Positions 27,502-37,005 of a DNA stretch of 64,000 nt are shown here, in pieces. The translations under genes were made by a program, and so were the position numbers. The notes below the pieces were generated by a model. That model did not search any database. It was not told the DNA's origin and saw nothing but the letters and a program-made list of their open reading frames with translations. Source of the stretch: Lachnospiraceae bacterium (GTDB taxonomy: Bacteria > Bacillota > Clostridia > Lachnospirales > Lachnospiraceae); contig JAFLSZ010000001.1 in the NCBI GenBank assembly GCA_022510665.1, forward strand, positions 1 through 64,000. Direction: 5' to 3'. Numbering within the stretch: the stretch's first letter is position 1; each line of letters starts with the position of its first letter.

Positions 27502-28050
27502 ATGTCTGTTTCAATGAATCCGCTGCAAAACAGTCCGGACTATACGAATGCTGCTCTTCCTGCGTATCGGAACGCTTCCGCGCAGGCTGCTCTTCCTGCA
27601 TACGGGAATACTCCCGTGCAGCCGCTTGGACAGACCGGCCGCGTTTCCGACGACAAAACAAAAGTATCGGGAGAGCGTACGGAGAAAGCGCAGAAAAAGG
27701 GTGAATGCCAGACCTGTAAAAAGCGTAAATATATTGACGGTTCCAACGAAGGCAATGTTTCCTTCAAAGCGCCGGGACATATTGCTCCCGAAGCTTCGGC
27801 AGGCATCGTTATGGCCCATGAAAAGGAGCACGTTGCCAACGCAATAAAAAAAGGAAACGAGCCGGGAAACGAACTGGTTTCCGCCACGGTTTCCTTAAAA
27901 ACCGCTATCTGCCCGGAATGCGGACGCTCTTATGTTGCCGGAGGCACGACCCGCACTCTAATCAAATACGGCAAGTCGGAATACGACCAAAACAGAAAAG
28001 CCGCCGACTTGGACGCACTGCTCGGAGCAAACGTGGACGTTGCGGTATAA
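27502..28050 (+). CDS. Putative metal-binding / metalloprotease-like protein, SprA-related-like
   Basis: CQTCKKRKYIDGSNEGNVSFK…VMAHEKEHV…CPECGRSYVAGGTT: HExxH-like motif between two CxxC pairs. Confidence 0.6.
   Translation: MSVSMNPLQNSPDYTNAALPAYRNASAQAALPAYGNTPVQPLGQTGRVSDDKTKVSGERTEKAQKKGECQTCKKRKYIDGSNEGNVSFKAPGHIAPEASAGIVMAHEKEHVANAIKKGNEPGNELVSATVSLKTAICPECGRSYVAGGTTRTLIKYGKSEYDQNRKAADLDALLGANVDVAV
27550..27621 (+). repeat. 36-bp imperfect tandem repeat x2 (12-aa repeat AALPAYRNASAQ/AALPAYGNTPVQ)
   Basis: gctgctcttcctgcgtatcggaacgcttccgcgcag / gctgctcttcctgcatacgggaatactcccgtgcag. Confidence 0.9.
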
Positions 28051-28065
28051 CAGCGATATAAAATA

Positions 28066-28110
28066 AGCTGCATGGAAATGCTTGTCTGACAATTCCATGC
28101 AGCTGTTTTT
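28066..28110 (+). terminator. Rho-independent terminator
   Basis: AGCTGCATGGAA…TTCCATGCAGCT GTTTTT. Confidence 0.9.
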
Positions 28111-28139
28111 AGAAATTCTGTTTTGCGGCACTCTCTTTT

Positions 28140-29153
28140 CTATCTGGACAGCCTCTTTGAAAGCTGTACCATATACTCGTCCAAATCTTTTTTCATCGCG
28201 AGCGCTTCCTCAATATCATAATCGCAAAACTGTCCGTTTTTGTAAGCGACCAGACGGTTTGACTTACCCTGACAAATCAAATCTACTGCCATAGCACCCA
28301 TCGTAGACGCATATACACGGTCCTTACAGGTCGGACTTCCTCCTCTTTGAATATGGCCGACAATCGTAGCTCTTGTTTCCATTTCGGTCGCGTGCTCAAT
28401 ACGCTTTGCCATTTCATAAGAATCGCCGACGCCTTCGGCATTGATAATGATATGATGTTTCTTACCGATTTTCCTTTTCTCTTTGATATGCTCAATAATG
28501 CTCTGCTCAAAGCCTTCCTCATACCGCTCCGGAAGAAGGATATCCTCCGCGCCGTTCGCAATACCGCACCATAACGCGATATAGCCCGCATGGCGTCCCA
28601 TTACCTCAATAATACTGCATCTTTCATGGGAAGTAGAGGTATCACGCACTTTATCAATTGCTTCCATTGCCGTATTGATTGCCGTATCAAATCCAACCGT
28701 ATAGTCCGTGCAGGCAATGTCAAGGTCAATGGTTCCCGGTACGCCGATGGTATTGATTCCTCGTGCCGCGAGCTTTCTCGCGCCCTGAAAAGAACCGTCG
28801 CCTCCAATTACAACGATTGCGTCAATCTTATGCTTTTTACAGATTTCCGCACCCTTGTCCTGCCCTTCTGCCGTCATAAACTCCGCACAGCGTGCCGTAT
28901 ACAAAACGGTTCCGCCGCGCTGAATAATATCTGCAACGCTTTTTGCGTCCATATCAATAATATCTTCTTCCAGAAGTCCCGCATATCCTCTGCGAATCCC
29001 CTTTACCTTTCTGCCTTTTCCGAGGGCAGTTCTAACTACGGCACGAATTGCCGCATTCATCCCGGGTGCATCGCCGCCGCTTGTTAATACACCGATTGTC
29101 TTAATATTATCTCCCGGTTCCGTACTTTTTTTCACTACTTTTTTTGCTGCCAT
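28140..29153 (-). CDS. pfkA: ATP-dependent 6-phosphofructokinase
   Basis: GVLTSGGDAPGMNAAIRAVVR, GGDGSFQGA, GTIDLDIACTDYTVGFDTA. Confidence 0.96.
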   Translation of the reverse strand: MAAKKVVKKSTEPGDNIKTIGVLTSGGDAPGMNAAIRAVVRTALGKGRKVKGIRRGYAGLLEEDIIDMDAKSVADIIQRGGTVLYTARCAEFMTAEGQDKGAEICKKHKIDAIVVIGGDGSFQGARKLAARGINTIGVPGTIDLDIACTDYTVGFDTAINTAMEAIDKVRDTSTSHERCSIIEVMGRHAGYIALWCGIANGAEDILLPERYEEGFEQSIIEHIKEKRKIGKKHHIIINAEGVGDSYEMAKRIEHATEMETRATIVGHIQRGGSPTCKDRVYASTMGAMAVDLICQGKSNRLVAYKNGQFCDYDIEEALAMKKDLDEYMVQLSKRLSR

Positions 29154-29208
29154 GTTTTATTCCTCCGTACTATATTCCCAAATACATTCCCATAGTATTG
29201 TACTGCGT

Positions 29209-32200
29209 TTATCCATGTTTTTCAAGTTTTTTTTCCACAACTTTTACAGAATCTTTTCCAAAGGTTTCCTGTAAGCGTTTCTTCAATGTTTCGCCGGCCA
29301 GTGTCGCATGACTTTTCGGCAGACGTTTTATGGCTTTCTCCGCCGCGCAGTATACCACCGCTTCGTCTTTTCCGTCAAAGGAATCCAGTATCGCGTACAA
29401 TTCCTGTTCCTGCCGCAAAAATGTTTCCTTGTCCGGGAACCGTATCCACACTTCATGCGGCATCGATTCAAACGGAATAATTTCGCTGCAGATTAAACGT
29501 GCCGCTCGTTCTTCTTCGACACCGACTCTTCCTCTTATCAATACTTTATTATCTTCATAAAGTTCCTGCTTATACTTTTCAAAATCCCGCGGAAATACAA
29601 TAACTTCCACGGTTCCCAGTAAATCTTCCACCGTAACAAACGCCATTATTGAATTACTGCGGGTTGTCTTTTTCGTAATCTCGGTAATAATCCCACCAAT
29701 TACCGCCGTTTCTCCGTCATTTACCCGCGGTTCTTCTGTTTCATTGCCCTCTTCGTCTAATAAAAAGTCGGACGAAACTTTCGTTACGTTAGATTTTAAC
29801 ATCGCCTCATATTCTTCCAACGGATGTCCGCTTAAATAAATTCCCAAGGTTTCTTTTTCCAATGTCAGCAATTCATTTTTGTCAAATTCGGAAACATCCG
29901 GCAGCTGCACTTCAAAGTCTTCTTTTTCTTCCGGCGCGGCAAAATCAAACAGGCTCATCTGTCCGGAAAGACTTTTTTTGCGTTCCGTCACAATATCGTC
30001 CAAAACCGCCGTATAGCTTTCCATCAACTGCCGCCGGTTTCCTTTCAGACAGTCGAACGCTCCGGATTTAATAAAACTTTCCAAGGTACGCTTGGTAATT
30101 CCTTTTCCTGACAGACGTTCCACAAAATTTTTTAAAGTGGTATACTTTCCGTTTTCCGCACGTTCCGCGGTAATTACTTCAATCAGCGGCTTTCCGAGTC
30201 CCTTTATTGCCGCGAGCGCAAAGCGAATGCGGTTTCCCTCTGTCGTAAACTGTGCCTCGCCTACGTTGACGTCCGGCGGAAGTATTTCAATTCCCATTTG
30301 GCGGCAGGTTAAAATGTATTCCGAAACCTTTCTTGTATTGTCCATAACGGACGTCATAAGCGCCGCCATAAACTCCACCGGATAATAGCATTTCAGATAC
30401 GCGGTCTGATATGCGACGACGGCGTACGATGCCGCGTGGGACTTATTAAAGGCATACTTTGCAAAATCTATCATATCGTCATAAATTTTATTGGCAATCT
30501 GTTCGGAAATCCCGTTGGCAATACAGCCTTTTACTCCTTCTTCGGCATTTCCGTATACAAAATTCCGGCGTTCTTTTTCCATTACCGACGCTTTTTTCTT
30601 TGCCATGGCACGGCGTACCAAATCGCTCCGTCCGTAACTGTATCCGGCAAGGTCACGCACAATTTGCATTACCTGCTCCTGATATACGATACATCCATAG
30701 GTCGGCTGTAAAATCGGCTCCAGTTCCTTACAGTCGTATACAATCGACGCCGGATTCTGCTTTCCTTCAATATACTTTGGGATAAAATCCATCGGTCCCG
30801 GACGGTATAGGGAAATACCCGCAATAATATCTTCCATATTGCCCGGTTTTAACTCTTTTATAAAGTTTTTCATACCGGTGCTTTCTAACTGGAATACACC
30901 TTCTGTTTTTCCCGAACTGATTAAATCATATACCTGCTTGTCCGCATAGTCTATTTTTTCAATTTCCAAAGGATCGTTTTCGCTCCGGCTCCGGTTTGCA
31001 AGCTTTACCGCATCCTGTATTACGGTAAGCGTCCGCAGACCCAGAAAATCCATTTTCAAAAGCCCCAGCTCTTCTAACGTCGTCATCGTAAACTGCGTCG
31101 TAATCACATCGTCCGCGCCTCGGGAGAGCGGAACATATTCGTCTACCGGCGCGTTACTGATTACAACACCCGCCGCGTGCATGGATGTGTGGCGCGGAAG
31201 ACCTTCCAAGCGTTTTGACATGTCAATCAGCTCTTTTACTTCCTCTTCCGATTCATACATCCGGCGCAAATCGGGATTCTGTACCAACGCCTTTTCTATC
31301 GTAATCCCAAGTTCATTCGGAATCTGTTTCGCAACACTGTCCACCTTCGCATACGGCATATCGAGCGCCCGCCCGACATCACGAATGGCAAGACGCGCCG
31401 CCATCGTACCGAACGTAACAATCTGTACTACCCTGTCTTTTCCGTATTTTCGCACGACATAGTCAATAACTTCCTGCCGGCGTTCAAAACAAAAATCAAT
31501 ATCAAAATCCGGCATTGTCAGACGTTCCGGATTTAAGAAACGCTCAAACAGCAGGTTATAGTGAATCGGGTCAATGTCGGTAATACCGATACAATAAGAA
31601 ACCATGCTTCCCGCACCGCTTCCGCGCCCCGGTCCTACCGCAATGCCATGGTCGCGGCTGTATTTAATAAAATCCCAGACGATAAGGAAGTAGTCCACAA
31701 ACCCCATGTCTTCGATAATCTTTAACTCATATTCCAGGCGCTCCCGCAACGCGGCATCCGCGTCCGGATAACGCCTCGCGAATCCTTCGTCGGAAAGCAT
31801 ATAAAGATATTCTTTTGCCGTATATCCCGCCGGAACATCATACTTAGGCAGCTTATACTCTCCGAATACAATCTCCACGTCGCACCGGTCCGCAATTTCT
31901 TTTGTCCGCCGCAGCGCTTCCTTCGCATACGGGAACAGCTCTTCCATTTCCTCCGGCGACTTTAAATAATACTGCCCGCCGTCGTAACGCATTCTGTCCG
32001 TATCCGATACTTTTTTCTGCGTCTGGATACAAAGCAGGATATCGTGCGCTTTCTCATCTTCCGCGAACGTATAGTGTACATCGTTTGTCGCGACAAGCGG
32101 AATCTTCGTCTCCGCACTCATGCGAAGCAGCGCCTGATTCACGGTCTTCTGCTCCGGAATCCCGTGATCCTGTAATTCCAGAAAGAAATTCCCCTCTCCG

Positions 32201-32697
32201 AAAATATCCAAAAGACGCAGTGCGGCCGCTTTTCCTTCCTCATAAAATCCGCGCCTGATCTGTGTCGCAACTTCTCCTGCAAGACATGCGGAAAGTGCGA
32301 TAATCCCTTCATGGTACTCCCGAAGCACCTCTAAATCCACACGCGGTTTATAATAATAGCCCTCGGTAAATCCCTTGGACACAATTTTCATCAAATTGGA
32401 ATACCCTTTGTTATTTTCGGCAAGAAGCACCAGATGATAATACCTTTCGTCCGAAACGCCGCCCTCTTTTTGAAAACGGGAGCCGGGCGCGACATAAATC
32501 TCACAGCCTAAAACCGGGCGGATTCCCTCCGCTTTGCAGGCACGGTAAAAATCAACCACGCCGTACATCACTCCATGGTCGGTAATCGCAAGGCTGTCCA
32601 TACCCAACTCCTTCGCACGGGCGACAATTTCTTTAATTTTAGATGAACCGTCCAAAAGACTGTATTCGGTATGTACGTGAAGATGGGTAAACTCCAT
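29209..32697 (-). CDS. dnaE: DNA polymerase III alpha subunit (DnaE)
   Basis: PHP domain FTHLHVHTEYSLLDG; PDFDIDFCFERRQEVIDY; start set at MEFTH (32697) within the longer ORF. Confidence 0.97.
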   Translation of the reverse strand: MEFTHLHVHTEYSLLDGSSKIKEIVARAKELGMDSLAITDHGVMYGVVDFYRACKAEGIRPVLGCEIYVAPGSRFQKEGGVSDERYYHLVLLAENNKGYSNLMKIVSKGFTEGYYYKPRVDLEVLREYHEGIIALSACLAGEVATQIRRGFYEEGKAAALRLLDIFGEGNFFLELQDHGIPEQKTVNQALLRMSAETKIPLVATNDVHYTFAEDEKAHDILLCIQTQKKVSDTDRMRYDGGQYYLKSPEEMEELFPYAKEALRRTKEIADRCDVEIVFGEYKLPKYDVPAGYTAKEYLYMLSDEGFARRYPDADAALRERLEYELKIIEDMGFVDYFLIVWDFIKYSRDHGIAVGPGRGSGAGSMVSYCIGITDIDPIHYNLLFERFLNPERLTMPDFDIDFCFERRQEVIDYVVRKYGKDRVVQIVTFGTMAARLAIRDVGRALDMPYAKVDSVAKQIPNELGITIEKALVQNPDLRRMYESEEEVKELIDMSKRLEGLPRHTSMHAAGVVISNAPVDEYVPLSRGADDVITTQFTMTTLEELGLLKMDFLGLRTLTVIQDAVKLANRSRSENDPLEIEKIDYADKQVYDLISSGKTEGVFQLESTGMKNFIKELKPGNMEDIIAGISLYRPGPMDFIPKYIEGKQNPASIVYDCKELEPILQPTYGCIVYQEQVMQIVRDLAGYSYGRSDLVRRAMAKKKASVMEKERRNFVYGNAEEGVKGCIANGISEQIANKIYDDMIDFAKYAFNKSHAASYAVVAYQTAYLKCYYPVEFMAALMTSVMDNTRKVSEYILTCRQMGIEILPPDVNVGEAQFTTEGNRIRFALAAIKGLGKPLIEVITAERAENGKYTTLKNFVERLSGKGITKRTLESFIKSGAFDCLKGNRRQLMESYTAVLDDIVTERKKSLSGQMSLFDFAAPEEKEDFEVQLPDVSEFDKNELLTLEKETLGIYLSGHPLEEYEAMLKSNVTKVSSDFLLDEEGNETEEPRVNDGETAVIGGIITEITKKTTRSNSIMAFVTVEDLLGTVEVIVFPRDFEKYKQELYEDNKVLIRGRVGVEEERAARLICSEIIPFESMPHEVWIRFPDKETFLRQEQELYAILDSFDGKDEAVVYCAAEKAIKRLPKSHATLAGETLKKRLQETFGKDSVKVVEKKLEKHG

Positions 32698-32729
32698 GTC
32701 TGCTCCTTTCCCGGTGTTTCCTATGTCAA

Positions 32730-32775
32730 AAAGCAAAAGCCGCAAAGATACGCATAACCGCATCCTTACGGCAAT
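32730..32775 (-). terminator. Terminator downstream of the HPr/Crh-like gene
   Basis: Minus strand GCCGTAAGGATGCG…CGTATCTTTGCGGC followed by TTTTGCTTTTT. Confidence 0.65.
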
Positions 32776-32780
32776 TTATC

Positions 32781-33038
32781 TTATTTATCCGCGCTCAAAT
32801 ACTTTTCAATCTCAGCAATTGCACTTTCCTCATCCTCGCCATCCGCGTTCACTATCACATTCTCTCCTGTTTCAAGTCCGAGCGTCATCATACCCATAAT
32901 ACTTTTGGCGTTTATCGTCTTTTCGCCGCTTTCGATATAAATTTTGCTGTCATAACGGCTGGCCACCTGTACTAAAAGCGCTATCGGTCTTGCTTCCAAA
33001 TCGGAAGGAATACTGATTGTGATACTCTTTGAAATCAT
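32781..33038 (-). CDS. HPr-family protein with Glu at position 15 (Crh-like)
   Basis: ISIPSDLEARPIALLVQVASRYDSKIYIESGEKTINAKSIMGMMTLGLETGENV; Ser46 region intact, His15 replaced by Glu. Confidence 0.9.
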   Translation of the reverse strand: MISKSITISIPSDLEARPIALLVQVASRYDSKIYIESGEKTINAKSIMGMMTLGLETGENVIVNADGEDEESAIAEIEKYLSADK

Positions 33039-33055
33039 TTTAAATCCTCCTTTAA

Positions 33056-33991
33056 CTAACTCCGTATACTTTCCGCGTATTCACTGATTTTTTTCAGGCG
33101 ATGATTTACACCGGACTTCCCCAGTTTCGGACTGAGCATTTCACCCAGTTCCGCCAATGACGCTTCCGGATATTCCAAACGCAGTAACGCCACTTCCTCC
33201 AGACTTTCGGACAACTCATGCAAGCCTACTTTGTCCCGGATTAGTATAATATCTTCGTACTGCTTTCTGGCGGCGTTTACGGTTTTACTAAGATTCGCGG
33301 TCTCGCAGTTTACCTGCCTGTTGACGGAATTACGCACATCTTTTACAATCCGTACATTTTCAAACTCCATCATGGCGATATGTGCTTCCATAATATTCAG
33401 CAATTCCGCTACCTGCGCCCCTTCTTTTATATAAACCACATGATAGCTTTTCCGCACAATCGATTTTGCATCCACCTCAAACGAGTGAATCAGCGTAAGA
33501 AGCTGCTGTACACGCGCCTTTTCCTGTTCGCTGATCTCAAAATGATATGATTTCTGCGGATTGCTGACCGAACCGGACGCCAAAAACGTTCCCCGCAGAA
33601 AAGCCCTCTTACAGCAGGTATGCAGAACAACCATACCGTCCGCCGCAAGCAGGCCGTCTTTACCGAGCGTTTTTAACTTCAGCAGTTCCAATATCTTTTT
33701 TACCGCTTCGTCTCCCTGTATCTCAATAAAATACTGGGCAGACGTCTTTTTTCCTTTGGCCGTCCTTACGCAGACAGACAGCGTAAAACGGCACAAACGA
33801 TTCAAAAGCAGATTGCACTTGCGTGCCACATACCCGCTTTCCGTTTGTAATTTTATATGAAGATGTCCACTTTTGTCAACATCTATTTTACCACATTGTA
33901 CCATCATGGCGGAAAGCTCCGCAATTCTACAGTGCCTTGCCTGAGGAACTACTTGGAAAAGCTCCTTTTTTACCTGCATCGAAAATGACAT
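33056..33991 (-). CDS. whiA: DNA-binding protein WhiA
   Basis: MSFSMQVKKELFQVVPQARHCRIAELSAMM, FLRGTFLASGSVSNPQKSYHFEI, NCETANLSKTVNAARKQYEDI. Confidence 0.96.
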   Translation of the reverse strand: MSFSMQVKKELFQVVPQARHCRIAELSAMMVQCGKIDVDKSGHLHIKLQTESGYVARKCNLLLNRLCRFTLSVCVRTAKGKKTSAQYFIEIQGDEAVKKILELLKLKTLGKDGLLAADGMVVLHTCCKRAFLRGTFLASGSVSNPQKSYHFEISEQEKARVQQLLTLIHSFEVDAKSIVRKSYHVVYIKEGAQVAELLNIMEAHIAMMEFENVRIVKDVRNSVNRQVNCETANLSKTVNAARKQYEDIILIRDKVGLHELSESLEEVALLRLEYPEASLAELGEMLSPKLGKSGVNHRLKKISEYAESIRS

Positions 33992-34020
33992 ATCTTCCTC
34001 CGAAGCGCGTATACCTAAAT

Positions 34021-34962
34021 CTAAAATACTCCGAGCAGCTTTACTTCCGGTTCCAGTCTTACTCCGCTCTTTTCCTCCACCGTCGTTATAATATGCCGCA
34101 TCAGCGCGTAAATATCCGCCGCCGTGGCATTTTCTTTATTGATGACAAATCCGCAGTGTTTTTCCGAAACCGCTGCGCCGCCAATCCGAAAACCGGCAAG
34201 TCCCGCCTCCATAATAAGTTTTCCCGCGAAATTTCCGGCAGGCCGTTTAAAGGTCGAACCCGCGCTCGGAAACTCCAACGGCTGTTTTTCCCTTCGTTTC
34301 CGGTTTAACATTTCAATGTTTGACAAAATATAAAGTTTAGAGCCAATCGGGAAAGAAAACCATGCTCTTGTAACAATCCCCCGCTCTTCCGACAAAATGC
34401 TGTGACGGTAGGAAAGCTTCAGTTCATCTGCCGAAAGCTCCTTGATTTCTCCGTCCGCCGTCACAATCTCCGCTTTCGTAATACAGTCTTTGATTTCTCC
34501 GCCGTAAGCACCCGCGTTCATCACAACCGCGCCGCCTACGCTCCCGGGAATTCCCGCCGCGAACTCAAACCCGGTAAAGCCTTTTTTCGCAATTTTCATC
34601 GCAAATAGCGAAAGAGGCACTCCTGCGCCCGCCATGGCTTTCGCTCTTCCCGACAGCATATCTTCCTTGATTTCATAAGCCGTAAACTCTCCCGCAAGGC
34701 AAAGCACAACGCCCCGGATTCCGCTGTCGGAAACCAGTACGTTACTGCCGTTTCCAAGCACGACCCACGGCACCCCGTACTTTTCGCAGAGCAATACAAC
34801 TTCCCGCAGGCTTTCCGTTGTAGTTACGGTCACAAAATATTCCGCGGGTCCGCCTACTTTAAACGTCGTGTGACGGCTCATCGGCTCTTCCCGCAGAATA
34901 CTGTCTTCCCCCTGTAAGCTCTGACTAAGCGCTTCAAAAAAAACTTCCAAATCATTATTCAC
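34021..34962 (-). CDS. murB: UDP-N-acetylmuramate dehydrogenase
   Basis: RHTTFKVGGPAEYF, VLGNGSNVLVSDSG, GIPGSVGGAVVMNAGAYGGE, PSAGSTFKRP. Confidence 0.97.
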   Translation of the reverse strand: MNNDLEVFFEALSQSLQGEDSILREEPMSRHTTFKVGGPAEYFVTVTTTESLREVVLLCEKYGVPWVVLGNGSNVLVSDSGIRGVVLCLAGEFTAYEIKEDMLSGRAKAMAGAGVPLSLFAMKIAKKGFTGFEFAAGIPGSVGGAVVMNAGAYGGEIKDCITKAEIVTADGEIKELSADELKLSYRHSILSEERGIVTRAWFSFPIGSKLYILSNIEMLNRKRREKQPLEFPSAGSTFKRPAGNFAGKLIMEAGLAGFRIGGAAVSEKHCGFVINKENATAADIYALMRHIITTVEEKSGVRLEPEVKLLGVF

Positions 34963-34967
34963 CCCTT

Positions 34968-35918
34968 TTATTTCTCAATTCTGTCCAGTATCAGCTTTGC
35001 ACAGCCGTAAATACCGGCGTCATTCCCCAGTGTCGCAAGACGAAACTCCTTTCCCTGAAGTGCTTTCATAATTCCTTTGTTATAATGGTGTTTTACGGTC
35101 TCGGTCAAAACGGAACCGGCACGGGATACGCCGCCGCCGATTACAAACACCTCCGGCTCCACGACCGCCGCCACATGGGAAAGCGCCCGTGCCAGAACCG
35201 AGCCCAACTCGTCCACCAGTTCCGTTGCAAGCGGGTCCTTTTCTTTTGCCGCGTCAAAGATATCTTTCGCGGACAGCGTTTCTTTTCCGCGCAGCACGGA
35301 AGACTTTTTCGTCTCCGCCATACGTTTTTTTGCCATGCGCACTATGCCGGTTGCCGAGGCATACTGCTCCAGATGGCCGAAGCCGCCGCAGCCGCACGGC
35401 TCGCTCTCCTGCGGATTCATTACCATATGTCCCAGTTCGCCGCCCGCACCGGTCGCACCCGCCACGATTTTTCCTTCCGCAATAATGCCGCCGCCGACTC
35501 CGGTTCCCAGTGTCACCAGCACCATGTTTTTCACGCCTGCGCCGCCGCCCATCCACATTTCGCCAAGCGCCGCCACATTAGCATCATTTGCCGCTACCGA
35601 CACAAATCCGGTCAGCCGCTCCATTATTTCATTGACATTTTTTTCCCGCCAGCCAAGATTCGGACAATGGGAAACAAAGCCGTTCCCACTTACCGGTCCC
35701 GGCACGCCGAGTCCGACGCCAAGCACCTGTTCCCGCCTGATACCGTATTCCCTGCACTTTGCAAGAATCGTATCCGCGATATCCTGCGGTACTCTTTCCC
35801 CTTCTGCCGCACGTTCGGTCGGTATTTCCCACTTTTCTTTCAGTCTGCCGTCTTCCGTAAACAGCCCGCACTTAATTGCCGTGCCGCCGATATCTATTCC
35901 GAAAACAAACCGTTCCAT
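34968..35918 (-). CDS. ROK-family glucokinase-like sugar kinase
   Basis: FGIDIGGTAIKCGLF, LGTGVGGGII, GELGHMVMNPQESEPCGCGGFGHLEQYAS ROK signature. Confidence 0.93.
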   Translation of the reverse strand: MERFVFGIDIGGTAIKCGLFTEDGRLKEKWEIPTERAAEGERVPQDIADTILAKCREYGIRREQVLGVGLGVPGPVSGNGFVSHCPNLGWREKNVNEIMERLTGFVSVAANDANVAALGEMWMGGGAGVKNMVLVTLGTGVGGGIIAEGKIVAGATGAGGELGHMVMNPQESEPCGCGGFGHLEQYASATGIVRMAKKRMAETKKSSVLRGKETLSAKDIFDAAKEKDPLATELVDELGSVLARALSHVAAVVEPEVFVIGGGVSRAGSVLTETVKHHYNKGIMKALQGKEFRLATLGNDAGIYGCAKLILDRIEK

Positions 35919-35938
35919 ATGTCTGCCTTTCCGCCTTA

Positions 35939-36877
35939 TCAGTCATTCTGTCCGCTGTTTTTCATTAAGTTGCTTGTAACACGGTTGTACAGCTCCTGCG
36001 CAGCGTTGTAACCCATCTTCTTCTGACGGTAATTTACCGCCGCAGATTCGCAGATAATCGCAAGGTTACGTCCCGGACGAATCGGAATAGAGTGACATAC
36101 TACCTTATTCCCAAGAAACTCCATATATTCCTCATCCAGACCAAAACGATCGTACTCCTTGTCACGGTTCCACTCTTCCAGTTTAATTACCAGATCAATC
36201 GACTGCGTATTTTTCACGCTCTCTACGCCAAACAGCGTCTTTACGTCAATAATGCCGATTCCTCGCAATTCGATAAAATGTCTTGTAATATCCGGCGCCG
36301 TACCGATTAAAGTCTCATCGCTTACCTTTTTAATCTCCACAACATCGTCCGAAACAAGGCGGTGTCCGCGCTTAATCAGCTCCAATGCGGCTTCGCTCTT
36401 ACCGATGCCGCTCTCGCCCATAATAAGTATTCCTTCGCCGTAAACGTCCACCAAAACGCCGTGGATGGAAATACGGGGAGCAAGCTCTACTTTCAGCCAC
36501 CGGATTACTTCCGCCATAAAAGAGGAGGTCGATGCGGTGGAACGAAGTAACGGCACGCCTGCCTCTACCGCAATTTTCCGCATATTCTCCGGAACCTCAA
36601 TACCACGGCAGAAAACAATACACGGCACCTTAAAACTTAACAGCTTTTTCATAATACTGATTCCGTGGTCTTTCTCCATCTTTTCCATGTAAGCGTGTTC
36701 CACATTTCCGATAATCTGGACGCGCTCCGAATCAAAATAATCGAAAAATCCCGCCAGCTGCAGGGCAGGGCGGTTTACGTCCGGCTGTGTAATCAGGATA
36801 TGGTCGATATCCAGTTCCGGCGTACAGTTTTCCAGCTGCATTTTGTCTACGAGCTTTTTTAATTCTACCGTATACAT
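35939..36877 (-). CDS. hprK: HPr kinase/phosphorylase
   Basis: GILIMGESGIGKSEAALELIKRGHRLVSDDVVEI, ELRGIGIIDVKTLFGV; start at MYTVELKK. Confidence 0.96.
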   Translation of the reverse strand: MYTVELKKLVDKMQLENCTPELDIDHILITQPDVNRPALQLAGFFDYFDSERVQIIGNVEHAYMEKMEKDHGISIMKKLLSFKVPCIVFCRGIEVPENMRKIAVEAGVPLLRSTASTSSFMAEVIRWLKVELAPRISIHGVLVDVYGEGILIMGESGIGKSEAALELIKRGHRLVSDDVVEIKKVSDETLIGTAPDITRHFIELRGIGIIDVKTLFGVESVKNTQSIDLVIKLEEWNRDKEYDRFGLDEEYMEFLGNKVVCHSIPIRPGRNLAIICESAAVNYRQKKMGYNAAQELYNRVTSNLMKNSGQND

Positions 36878-37005
36878 TGTCCCTCTTTTCCGCACGGTTT
36901 TGAGGTTCTGCCCCAAATGTCCCGCGCCTGTTTATTTTATCCTGTTCCTCTTTATCATAGCATACTTTTCCCGGATACACAATGTTTATTGCGGAGAGAT
37001 TCGGC

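Noticed and set aside
32711-32735. ttcctatgtca near the HPr terminator resembling the palindrome arm at 10302
   Set aside because: Only a short partial match (tgtca versus tgaca) and no second arm; not a copy of the element.
35085-36011. 308-aa plus-strand ORF opposite the ROK kinase (and 35335-35979, 214 aa)
   Set aside because: Antisense to a clear ROK kinase and hprK; compositionally biased translation with no recognisable domain; explained by codon-bias mirror frames.
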